The notes under the pieces: model-generated
The model's database searches: none
What the model was told of the DNA's origin: nothing
The model's input: only the letters and a program-made list of their open reading frames with translations
Part shown: positions 1 to 6,625 of the stretch, piece by piece
Position numbering within the stretch: position 1 is the first letter of the stretch
Layout: each line of letters starts with the position of its first letter
Translations under genes and position numbers: made by a program
DNA from: Mycobacterium sp. E183
Lineage (GTDB): Bacteria; Actinomycetota; Actinomycetes; Mycobacteriales; Mycobacteriaceae
NCBI RefSeq assembly: GCF_001667735.1
Contig: NZ_LZJN01000035.1
Coordinates: forward strand, 34,300-98,299
Direction of reading: 5' to 3'
Length of the DNA stretch: 64,000 nucleotides

Positions 1-206
1 GCGACGACAAGACGCAGCAGCTGATCGCCGGTTACATCGACGCGTTGAACACCGAACTCAATCGCTGGGAACAGATCAAGAAGTTCACGATCGCCGATCG
101 CGAATTCACCGTCGAGTCCGGCGATCTGACGCCGAGCATGAAGCTGAAGCGCAAAGTGGTCATCGACAAATTCGCCGACCGTCTGCAGGCTCTCTACGAA
201 TCCTGA
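1..206 (+). CDS. Long-chain acyl-CoA synthetase, C-terminal end (partial)
   Basis: Only the last 67 codons are present, reading from base 3. They end in the C-terminal subdomain typical of long FadD15-type acyl-CoA synthetases: a stretch ending in a T-P-S-M-K-x-K-R segment, then a helix finishing ...QALYES. The family activates fatty acids with ATP and CoA through an acyl-adenylate. The lysine of the T-x-K motif usually lies close to the adenylate, which fits SMKLKRK here. The adenylation core is outside the window, so substrate cannot be judged. The gene converges on the hibernation operon, with a strong hairpin between them. Confidence 0.75.
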   Translation, partial: DDKTQQLIAGYIDALNTELNRWEQIKKFTIADREFTVESGDLTPSMKLKRKVVIDKFADRLQALYES

Positions 207-252
207 CGCCCCAATACCGGCCTGTTCGCCTTGCGGTAGAGCGAAGTTTGGG

Positions 253-289
253 GCGGCGGTCCCGGACGGGGGGATGCCGGGACCGCCGC
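253..289. terminator. Bidirectional terminator-like hairpin
   Basis: A 13-bp perfect stem (GCGGCGGTCCCGG pairing with CCGGGACCGCCGC) encloses an 11-nt loop. It lies between the convergent fadD-like gene and the hibernation-factor gene. There is no U-tract, as is common for mycobacterial terminators. Confidence 0.6.
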
Positions 290-313
290 GGATTCAGTTG
301 GTCTCTTGGTGTT

Positions 314-1117
314 TCACGTCGCCGGTGTGATGAGCCCGTAGTGTCCGTCGTAGCGGTGATACAGCACGTTGCCACGGTCGCGGGCGGTGTCAACGAAGAA
401 CAGGAACGGCAGGCCGAGCAACCCCATCCGCTCGATGGCCTGATCGATATCCAGGCGCGGGGCCGGCTGGGGGCTGATGGTCAGCGGCAACCGGAACGGC
501 GCCAAATCGTCCGCGGTCACCGGATTGATCTGTGCCAGGCGGTATTCGGCCGGACCCTCGCGGTATAGCACGCTGTCCTGCCGCGTGGCCTTCTCCGTGA
601 ACAGGTGGAAGTCGTAGTCGAGCTGCTCCATCTCCAGCGCGGCCTCCTCCACCGTGCAGGCGGGCAGGCTGTAGGACTTGTGCCGCATGATTCGGCGTTC
701 GCTGTCCGGCCGCGGGAAGTACTTCGGTCGGTGCGTCGGCTCGGTCTCGTGCCGCCATTCGTGCGAGCCGCCCCGTGGCATGCCACCGCGCTTGGCTTCC
801 CAGTGTTCGGCGGCGCGCTCGAGCTGGCGGCGCAGCCGCGCCTCGAGTCGGTCGATCGCTTCCCGCGCGGTGACGCCTTCGACCTGCGCGCGCACCGGCC
901 GGCCGTTGACATCGAGGTTGGCCTGGGCGATCACCCGGCGGGCCACCGCGGGGTCACCGTGCTCGCTCAACTTGACGTGGGCGTACAGCACCGGTTCGTG
1001 GGTCAGGTGGCCGAGCTCGCCGATCTTCGTCCGCGCGTACTCGTCGGCCCCGGGCAGCTGACCGCGCGTCGTCACCTGGACGTCGAGGGCAGCCGGGAGA
1101 TCGGGTCGTTGTCTCAT
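314..1117 (-). CDS. RafH/Rv0079-like long ribosome hibernation promoting factor
   Basis: The 267-residue protein has an S30AE/HPF-type N-terminal domain (about residues 12-105, containing a VKLSEHGDP segment). Two copies of the HPF C-terminal dimerisation fold follow: about 145-200, with EEAALEMEQLDYDFHLF, and 205-265, with a final YHRYDGHYGLITP block. That layout and length match RafH of M. smegmatis and Rv0079 of M. tuberculosis, DosR-regulated factors that bind the 30S decoding region and stabilise 70S ribosomes in hypoxia. A GGGAG ribosome site precedes the ATG. It starts 12 nt after the Rv1738-like gene and is presumably co-transcribed with it. Confidence 0.85.
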   Translation of the reverse strand: MRQRPDLPAALDVQVTTRGQLPGADEYARTKIGELGHLTHEPVLYAHVKLSEHGDPAVARRVIAQANLDVNGRPVRAQVEGVTAREAIDRLEARLRRQLERAAEHWEAKRGGMPRGGSHEWRHETEPTHRPKYFPRPDSERRIMRHKSYSLPACTVEEAALEMEQLDYDFHLFTEKATRQDSVLYREGPAEYRLAQINPVTADDLAPFRLPLTISPQPAPRLDIDQAIERMGLLGLPFLFFVDTARDRGNVLYHRYDGHYGLITPAT

Positions 1118-1129
1118 GGTGTCTCCCGG

Positions 1130-1411
1130 TCAGTGATGCAGGCCCGTGACGGGCTCGTGCGTGCTGGCTTGGATGTCGGTCGATGTCGCGGCGAACAGCT
1201 GGTTCGCCAGGTCGGAGAGCGCGCGGGCGATCGCGAGCTCGTCGCCGATCGTGGCCACGGGCTCGTCGGCCGGGTCGAGTCGCGCCAGGCCGACGCCGAC
1301 CAACGTCTTGCCTTGCCAGGACAGTCGCGCCTTGGCCCGGGTCTTCTCGTCGCGCTCTTCGACCAGCACGTCGATGCGGCACGCCTTGGTGGCGTCGTCG
1401 TTCTTCGTCAT
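1130..1411 (-). CDS. Rv1738-like DUF1876 dormancy protein
   Basis: This 93-residue protein matches the Rv1738 family (DUF1876). It has the conserved core TRAKARLSWQGKTLVGVGLA, then NPAD-like LDPADEP and IGDELAIARALSDL. Rv1738 is among the most strongly hypoxia-induced DosR genes, and its structure resembles hibernation factors. I chose the ATG; a GTG immediately upstream (first base 1414) would add one residue. It is the first gene of a two-gene operon with the RafH-like factor, and a DosR-like box lies about 34-53 nt upstream. Confidence 0.85.
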   Translation of the reverse strand: MTKNDDATKACRIDVLVEERDEKTRAKARLSWQGKTLVGVGLARLDPADEPVATIGDELAIARALSDLANQLFAATSTDIQASTHEPVTGLHH

Positions 1412-1444
1412 CACCCGATGCGACCATTGCGCGCCGGGGCGGCA

Positions 1445-1464
1445 GTAGGGGCGGAAGTCCCGAA
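1445..1464 (-). promoter_or_regulatory. DosR-type box upstream of the hibernation operon
   Basis: Read on the minus strand this is TTCGGGACTTCCGCCCCTAC. It matches 15 of 20 positions of the published DosR consensus (TTSGGGACTWWAGTCCCSAA), and the upstream half TTCGGGACTT is perfect. A weaker second candidate (GGGGCCCAAGGCCGGG on the minus strand) lies at 1484-1499. Paired boxes are usual for strongly induced DosR targets. The position fits activation of the Rv1738-like promoter. Confidence 0.7.
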
Positions 1465-1554
1465 TCGCGGGGCAGTTCGTCGGCCCGGCCTTGGGCCCCC
1501 CACGGCGATGAAAGGGCCAGCAAATGCGCGGACGCCCGCGAAGAAAACGTCGAA

Positions 1555-1586
1555 CTTAATCGACATTATTGCTGGGCTTAATCAAC
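1555..1586 (+). promoter_or_regulatory. Direct-repeat candidate operator upstream of the EthR-like gene
   Basis: CTTAATCGAC (1555-1564) and CTTAATCAAC (1577-1586) are direct repeats 22 bp apart, about two helical turns. The stretch is markedly AT-rich for this region and lies 42-73 nt before the TetR start. Cooperative EthR binding to tandem sites is known, so an autoregulatory role is plausible but inferred. Confidence 0.35.
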
Positions 1587-1627
1587 AGTTTCGTTCGCGT
1601 ATATCGGGGTGCCCAACAGTAGCGGGC

Positions 1628-2275
1628 GTGTCCAACCTCCCGACACAGACCAAGTACCTGCATGCCTCGCGGGGCCGCCGGTCGTCGCCGCACTCAGGTG
1701 ACGACCGCGAACAGGCGATACTGGCCACCGCGGAGCGGCTGCTGCAGGAACGTCCGCTCGCCGATTTCTCCGTGGACGACCTAGCAAAAGGCGCCGGGAT
1801 TTCGCGTCCCACCTTCTACTTCTATTTCCGATCGAAGAACGCGGTGTTGCTGTCGCTGCTGGACCAGATGAACGGAAAGGCGCAGGCGGCCCTCCGGTCG
1901 CTCGGGGGAATCTCGTCCGGTGATCCCGCGGAGCTGTGGCGGGCGCGCATCGAGGCGTTCTTCGAGGTATCGGGCTCTCACCCGGCGGTCGCCGTGGCGG
2001 GCGCCTCGGCGAAGGCCACCAACCCCGAGGTCCGGCAGTTGTGGTCCACGCTCATGCAGAGGTGGATCTCGCTGACCACGGCCGCCATCAAGGCCGAGCG
2101 CGGCCGGGGCGCCGCCCCCGACACCGTCCCGGCCGAGCAGCTCTCGCTCGCCCTCAACATGTTGAGTGAGCGGGTGATGGCCGCGACGTTCACCGCCGAG
2201 GACGAGGCGATGCCCGAGGACCGGGCGGTCGACACGCTGCTGCACATCTGGCTGGCCAGCATCTATCAGCGCTGA
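1628..2275 (+). CDS. EthR-like TetR-family transcriptional regulator
   Basis: The 215-residue protein closely resembles M. tuberculosis EthR along its whole length. It shares the DNA-binding block SVDDLAKGAGISRPTFYFYF (about residues 48-67) and a C-terminal LDTL/VHIW-like ending. The GTG start gives almost the EthR length (216 residues); no in-frame ATG lies upstream in a plausible place. EthR represses a Baeyer-Villiger monooxygenase gene, but no such gene is adjacent here. The neighbours are the divergent dormancy operon and pcaB, whose 3' end overlaps this gene by 10 bp in convergent orientation. The regulated target is therefore unknown. Confidence 0.85.
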   Translation: MSNLPTQTKYLHASRGRRSSPHSGDDREQAILATAERLLQERPLADFSVDDLAKGAGISRPTFYFYFRSKNAVLLSLLDQMNGKAQAALRSLGGISSGDPAELWRARIEAFFEVSGSHPAVAVAGASAKATNPEVRQLWSTLMQRWISLTTAAIKAERGRGAAPDTVPAEQLSLALNMLSERVMAATFTAEDEAMPEDRAVDTLLHIWLASIYQR

Positions 2276-3492
2276 CCGAGCGCCCGCCGGGCCCGGTCCA
2301 GGCTCTCGTCGATCAGCCGGTCCACTGCGCCGAAATAAGCGGGCGACGGTGGTTTCCCCGCCAGTTCGGCGATCGCCTCTTGCTCCCCGAAAACGTCTGC
2401 GTGGTCGAGGTTTTCGGACATCCGGTCGGCGTGCACGGTCAGTCCGGCCAGCAACTCGCCGCATTGGGAGCCGGCGGCGACGGCCCGCCGGGCCAACGTG
2501 CGCAGCGTGTCCCATTCGGCGTGCCAGGCGCCGTCGGGTCGCTCGTCGTTGGCCAGCGCCGCCGCGGTGTGCAGGGTCGACGCCAACGGCGGTGCGGACA
2601 GGGCGGTCCGTCGGATCAGGATGGACAGCACGGGATTTCGCTTGTGCGGCATCGACGAGGAGCCCCCGCGGTTCTCGCCGCCGGATTCGGTCAGTTCGCC
2701 GATTTCTGGGCGGGCCAGGGTGACGACGTCCGAGGCGATCCGCCCCCAGGAGTCGGTGCAGCCGACGAAGGCATCGGCGGCCGCGGTGACCGGCGCCCGC
2801 GCCGTGTGCCACGGCATTCGGATGGCCAATCCCAAAGCCGTTGCGGTGCTGCGCGCCAGGCTTGCGGACACCGCGGCGGGGTCGGCGGAGTCGGTAAGCA
2901 GCGCTGCCAGCTCGGTGCTGGCGGCCAATGTGCCTGCGGCCCCGCCGATCTGGATGGGGATGACCAGTGCGGACAGCGCCTCGAAGGCATCGACGACGCC
3001 GTTCAGCCAGCCGGCCGCCTTCGCCCCGAACGTCGTGGGCGCCGCGTGCTGGGTCAGGGTGCGCGCGACCATGGGCGTCAAGCGGTGCAGGGTGGCGAGT
3101 TCGGACAGCGTCGAGACCTGACCTCTGAGCTGTGCGGCGAGCTCCCCCACGGCCTCGCGCACGCCGAGCATCAGGGCGGTGTCCAGGACGTCCTGGCTGG
3201 TGAGACCGCGATGGATCCACGGCGCGACTTTCGGCGCGGCACGCTGCCGCAGCAGGCCGACGAGCCCGATGACGGGGTTGCCGCCGTCCTCGGCGGCAAC
3301 CGCCACGGATTCGCAATCGTTGGCGGTCAACAGCATTGGCAGGTCCGCCCCCGCGCACTCGGGCGGGGCCAGGCGTTCGGCGACGAGGGCGTCCAGCCAG
3401 GCGGCTTCCACCGCGGCCATCGATTCCAGCAGGGCCCGATCCGTCATGTGGTCTCGGGCGCGGTGGTCGCCGGGCCACAACAGGTTGGTCAT
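2266..3492 (-). CDS. pcaB: 3-carboxy-cis,cis-muconate cycloisomerase PcaB
   Basis: This 408-residue member of the fumarase/aspartase superfamily carries the signature GGSSSMPHKRNP (about residue 258), whose serine loop acts in catalysis. It also has the THRGLTSQDVLDTA-like substrate-binding segment, here WIHRGLTSQDVLDTALML. PcaB cyclises beta-carboxymuconate, the product of protocatechuate 3,4-dioxygenase, to gamma-carboxymuconolactone. The start overlaps the pcaG stop by 4 bp (ATGA), so the three pca genes form one translationally coupled operon. The later genes pcaC, pcaD and pcaIJ are not in this window. Confidence 0.92.
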   Translation of the reverse strand: MTNLLWPGDHRARDHMTDRALLESMAAVEAAWLDALVAERLAPPECAGADLPMLLTANDCESVAVAAEDGGNPVIGLVGLLRQRAAPKVAPWIHRGLTSQDVLDTALMLGVREAVGELAAQLRGQVSTLSELATLHRLTPMVARTLTQHAAPTTFGAKAAGWLNGVVDAFEALSALVIPIQIGGAAGTLAASTELAALLTDSADPAAVSASLARSTATALGLAIRMPWHTARAPVTAAADAFVGCTDSWGRIASDVVTLARPEIGELTESGGENRGGSSSMPHKRNPVLSILIRRTALSAPPLASTLHTAAALANDERPDGAWHAEWDTLRTLARRAVAAGSQCGELLAGLTVHADRMSENLDHADVFGEQEAIAELAGKPPSPAYFGAVDRLIDESLDRARRALGQR

Positions 3493-4061
3493 CGCCCACC
3501 GTCTCGGTACGCCAGGAAGACGGTCTCGAGCGGACCCTGCAGGTGGATGTCGAAACGGTAATCCCGGCAATCGCTTTCGGGGACGCACAGCAGGGTGGCG
3601 CGACGATCGGCACCCAGACCCGCCAGCAGCGGGTCGGCGCCGAGGTCGCCGTCGGGCAGGTAGGCGCGGGTGAACAATCGGTCCAGCAGTCCGCGCGCGA
3701 ACACGGTGAGGGCGAAGAACGGCGGCCGCCCGGGGGCGGTGGGACCGGGCGCCACCGTGGTGAAGGCATACCGGCCGCCGGCGTCGGTCGCGCACCGGCC
3801 CCAGCCCGTGAACGCGCCGTGGTCGTCTTGCCGGCGGCGCAGCGAACCGGCCTGCCGCGGGACGCGCCCGGCGCCGTCGGGCTGCCACAGCTCGACCAGG
3901 GCGTCGGGCACGCCGTCGCCTGCGCCGTCGTACACCGCGCCGTGCAGCCGGACCGCGTGCGCGTGCCGGTCGCCGACCAGCGCGCCGCCACCGGGATAGG
4001 GCAACCCGAGGCCCAGGAAGGGGCCCACCGTCTGCCCTGGGGTGCAAGCACATTCAGTCAT
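3489..4061 (-). CDS. pcaG: Protocatechuate 3,4-dioxygenase alpha subunit PcaG
   Basis: The 190-residue protein has the intradiol dioxygenase beta-sandwich pattern: TVGPFLGLGLPYPGG at the N-terminus, DALVELWQPDGAG, and FTTVAPG. It lacks the full set of iron ligands, as expected for the non-metal-binding alpha subunit. It ends with the usual RFDIHLQG-type strand. It pairs with PcaH to cleave protocatechuate between its two hydroxyl groups. It overlaps pcaH by 8 bp and pcaB by 4 bp. Confidence 0.92.
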   Translation of the reverse strand: MTECACTPGQTVGPFLGLGLPYPGGGALVGDRHAHAVRLHGAVYDGAGDGVPDALVELWQPDGAGRVPRQAGSLRRRQDDHGAFTGWGRCATDAGGRYAFTTVAPGPTAPGRPPFFALTVFARGLLDRLFTRAYLPDGDLGADPLLAGLGADRRATLLCVPESDCRDYRFDIHLQGPLETVFLAYRDGGR

Positions 4062-4809
4062 GGCGGCCCTCGACGGGCGTGCGGCCGCCGCCCGTCAGCA
4101 CGATGTCCCACCGATATCCGGTGGCATATTCCGGCTCGGTGAGGTCGTGGTCGTAGCGGGCGATCAGCCGTCGGCGCGCGGCGGGGTCGAGGACCGACTG
4201 GAAGATCGGGTCCAGGTCGAACAGCGGGTCGCCCGGGAAGTACATCTGGGTGACCAGGCGCTGGCCGAACGCGGTCCCGAACACCGAGAAGTGGATGTGT
4301 GCGGGGCGCCAGGCGTTGTGGTGATTGCGCCACGGATACGGGCCCGGCTTGACGGTCAGGAAGCGGTAGGAGCCGTCCGGGCCGGTCAGGCACCGGCCCG
4401 CGCCGGTGAAGTTGGGGTCGAGCGGGGCCGGATGCTGGTCGCGCTGATGACGGTAGCGGCCGCCGGCGTTGGCCTGCCAGATCTCGATCAGCTGGCCGGC
4501 CGCCGGTCTGCCGGACCCGTCGACCACACGCCCGGCCACGATGACGCGTTCGCCCAGGGGTTCGCCAGGATGCCCGGCCGTCAGGTCGGCGTCGACCGCG
4601 TCGACGTCCTGGTGGCCGAAGCATGGCGCCCATAGTTCGACCCCCTCGGGATCGACCGGCACCAGGGCTTGTTTGGGATGCCGCAGTGCGGTGCCGCGGT
4701 ACGGCGGGTAGTCGAGGCGGGGCTGAGCTTCCGGCCCGCGGTATTCGGCTGCGATGGCGGCGATCTCGGCCGTAATGTCACCCTGAGACGCGAGACACTC
4801 GGGCTTCAT
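4054..4809 (-). CDS. pcaH: Protocatechuate 3,4-dioxygenase beta subunit PcaH
   Basis: This is the iron-binding subunit, 251 residues. Ligands expected from the Pseudomonas enzyme are visible: a tyrosine in GGRYRHQRDQHPAPLDPNF, a tyrosine in GPYPW, and the two histidines of RPAHIHFSVFG. The oxygenase opens protocatechuate to beta-carboxy-cis,cis-muconate using Fe(III). It is the promoter-proximal gene of pcaHGB. No recognisable pca regulator of IclR type sits directly beside it; the convergent EthR-like gene is the nearest regulator. Confidence 0.93.
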   Translation of the reverse strand: MKPECLASQGDITAEIAAIAAEYRGPEAQPRLDYPPYRGTALRHPKQALVPVDPEGVELWAPCFGHQDVDAVDADLTAGHPGEPLGERVIVAGRVVDGSGRPAAGQLIEIWQANAGGRYRHQRDQHPAPLDPNFTGAGRCLTGPDGSYRFLTVKPGPYPWRNHHNAWRPAHIHFSVFGTAFGQRLVTQMYFPGDPLFDLDPIFQSVLDPAARRRLIARYDHDLTEPEYATGYRWDIVLTGGGRTPVEGRHD

Positions 4810-4869
4810 GAGCCGTGACGCTACTCTCCATGGCCCCGCACACCGCGGAAATCGGCGGCGGCGCCGGAG

Positions 4870-5355
4870 TTAGAGTGAGCGCACCAGCGCCGCCCGCCCC
4901 TTGGTGCGCATCTTGTAGAGCGCGGACCCGCGGTATTGCTCCATTTTCGCCGCCATCTTGTTGCCCAACTCCTCGAGCTCGGCGTCGGTGATCTTGACCT
5001 CGGGAGGTGCCGGAATCATGTCGCGCTCCTCCTCGTCGGCGTGGGCCTCAAGCACCGTCTTGAAAGAGTTCCATTCGTCCTCGTAGCCCGGCGCGCTCTG
5101 CGGCGTTCTCAGCAGCACCGAGAGCTGGTCGACCACTTGACGGTGCTCGGCGTGGGCGACGGCGATCAGCTTGGTGGCGTCCTTGAGGGCCGGGTAGTAC
5201 AGGTCGTCCTCGATGCGGAAGTGGATGTCGAGCTCGATCAGCATGTCGTCGAAAAGGGCATGCCGCTCTTCGCTGTTCACCGGGGCCTCGCTGACCTTGC
5301 GGCCGAGGCCCTTGATGACGATGTGGTGTTCTTTCAGCACGTCGTAGGCGTTCAC
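4870..5355 (-). CDS. Hemerythrin-like HHE-domain protein
   Basis: The 161-residue protein shows the histidine and acidic pattern of a di-iron four-helix bundle: EHHIVIKGL near residue 9, HFRIEDDLYYPAL near 46, HAEHRQVV near 69, and HADEEERDMIP near 106. Mycobacterial hemerythrin-like proteins of this type have been linked to peroxide and nitric oxide responses, but the ligand here is not known. Its start overlaps the stop of the upstream Rieske/DUF2231 gene (ATGA), so the two are coupled and may form a redox pair. Confidence 0.85.
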   Translation of the reverse strand: MNAYDVLKEHHIVIKGLGRKVSEAPVNSEERHALFDDMLIELDIHFRIEDDLYYPALKDATKLIAVAHAEHRQVVDQLSVLLRTPQSAPGYEDEWNSFKTVLEAHADEEERDMIPAPPEVKITDAELEELGNKMAAKMEQYRGSALYKMRTKGRAALVRSL

Positions 5356-6323
5356 TGCGGTCTCCCTTCTCCGCTTCCCACCGCGGCACCGAGCCCGGGC
5401 CCGGGTTCGCCGCGAACTTCGACCATTCCGTTGACCAACCTCGCCTCATAGCACGGCAGCGGGGCCGCCGCCGGTCCACGCAGAACGTCGCCCGATTCGG
5501 CCGCGAACCATGAACCGTGCCAAGGACATACGAGCCGGCCACGGTCGATCCAGCCGTCGGCCATGGGGGCCGCCAGGTGCGGACACAACTCGCCGAACGC
5601 CGCAACCTCCCCGGGCCTGGTCTGGCACACCACCAGGCCCACCCCGTCGACCTCGACCCGCACCGGTTTTCCGTTCAGCGAGCTCGCCGGCAGCACCGGC
5701 GTCCATTCCGCTTTGCGCAGCCGCGCGCCCGACTGGTCGATCCCGATGCCGGACTCGAACACCAGCGCCCCGCCGAGGTAGCTGCCGGCGACGGTGATGC
5801 CGTAACCCAATGCGGTGAGGGCGATCCCGCGGCCGTGCCGACCCCGCCGGCGATCCCACCACGACCGCGCATACAGCCCGGTGGCCACCAAGTTCACCAC
5901 GCCGTGCACGGCACCGACCCGGCGATCGGATTCGTGGGTGTGCTGCCAATCGGTGACACCGGTGACGGCCGACCCGATGCTGGCCAGGATCCCCAACCCG
6001 AGCGCGCGGGACGCGAACCTCGACGCGTCGCGGACTTCCGTGGCGGGCCGGCCCGGAAGCAGGCTCAGGGCGTCCAGCGCGACGGTGGTACCCAGCGCGC
6101 CGCTCGTCAGCGACGCCAGCGGCGGGTGAACCGGGTGGCCGAGCCATACCCCGTGGAGCGCATTGGTGACGCTGTCGCGGGCGCCGCCCAGGCCGTTGAA
6201 GGCGAAGCTCAGCAGGTGTTCGAACCGATAGCTCGGGCGATCCAGCCACTCTTGACGCCCGATGGCCGCCACCACGCGCGATCCGAGTTTCTGCAATCGA
6301 CCGTCCAGTGACCGATCAGCCAT
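5352..6323 (-). CDS. DUF2231 membrane protein fused to a Rieske [2Fe-2S] domain
   Basis: Residues about 40-190 form a DUF2231-type membrane region with several hydrophobic helices, including GHPVHPPLASLTSGALG. The C-terminal third is a Rieske ferredoxin-like domain with CPHLAAPMADG and CPWHGSWF supplying the two Cys-His ligand pairs. A haem or electron-transfer role at the membrane is likely but unproven. It is translationally coupled to the hemerythrin gene, suggesting electron delivery to or from that di-iron site. Its start faces the dioxygenase operon across a 302-bp gap. Confidence 0.8.
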   Translation of the reverse strand: MADRSLDGRLQKLGSRVVAAIGRQEWLDRPSYRFEHLLSFAFNGLGGARDSVTNALHGVWLGHPVHPPLASLTSGALGTTVALDALSLLPGRPATEVRDASRFASRALGLGILASIGSAVTGVTDWQHTHESDRRVGAVHGVVNLVATGLYARSWWDRRRGRHGRGIALTALGYGITVAGSYLGGALVFESGIGIDQSGARLRKAEWTPVLPASSLNGKPVRVEVDGVGLVVCQTRPGEVAAFGELCPHLAAPMADGWIDRGRLVCPWHGSWFAAESGDVLRGPAAAPLPCYEARLVNGMVEVRGEPGPGLGAAVGSGEGRPQ

Positions 6324-6480
6324 TGCACCAGCCCTTCCTCAGATGCGTCGCCAAATTAAGGTAACGCACGCAAAATCCAACCGTTTACCCGTTGATTACC
6401 GCACGCTCACATGCGCGGTGGAGCTGACGTGACCACCGTAGCCCGGGCGCCCGGCGACGTGATTGTTCGCCGCCTGTGAG

Positions 6481-6502
6481 TTACCAGAAAGCATTCTGGT
6501 AA
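6481..6502. promoter_or_regulatory. Palindromic operator upstream of the dioxygenase operon
   Basis: TTACCAGAA and TTCTGGTAA are perfect 9-bp arms around the 4-nt centre AGCA. The site lies in the 302-bp gap between two divergent genes, 123 nt before the dioxygenase alpha start. The rest of the gap is AT-richer than its surroundings and holds a possible promoter (TTGAGA near 6567 and TATCAG 18 nt later). A dimeric repressor or activator of TetR, GntR or IclR type is expected to bind. No regulator gene adjoins the site. Confidence 0.7.
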
Positions 6503-6625
6503 ACGCCTGGCCGCGGATCGCGCCCGCTAATCGGGCGATTGACCGACGGCGGGTCGATGCGGGATTCTTGAGAGCGGAACATTTCTCTGTCTATCAGATA
6601 ATCGAAGCGTCGGCCGGGGGTTACC

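Noticed and set aside
605..1627. Long plus-strand extension of the EthR-like reading frame
   Set aside because: It runs antisense to the hibernation genes and lacks homology; the regulator starts at the GTG at 1628.
1781..4051. Very long minus-strand frame across the TetR and pca genes
   Set aside because: An out-of-frame shadow of high-GC coding DNA; its translation is low-complexity Arg/Ala/Gly/Pro.
6324..6420. SigF-type promoter upstream of the Rieske/DUF2231 gene
   Set aside because: A GGGTAA-like -10 is present on the minus strand but no GTTT at the right spacing.
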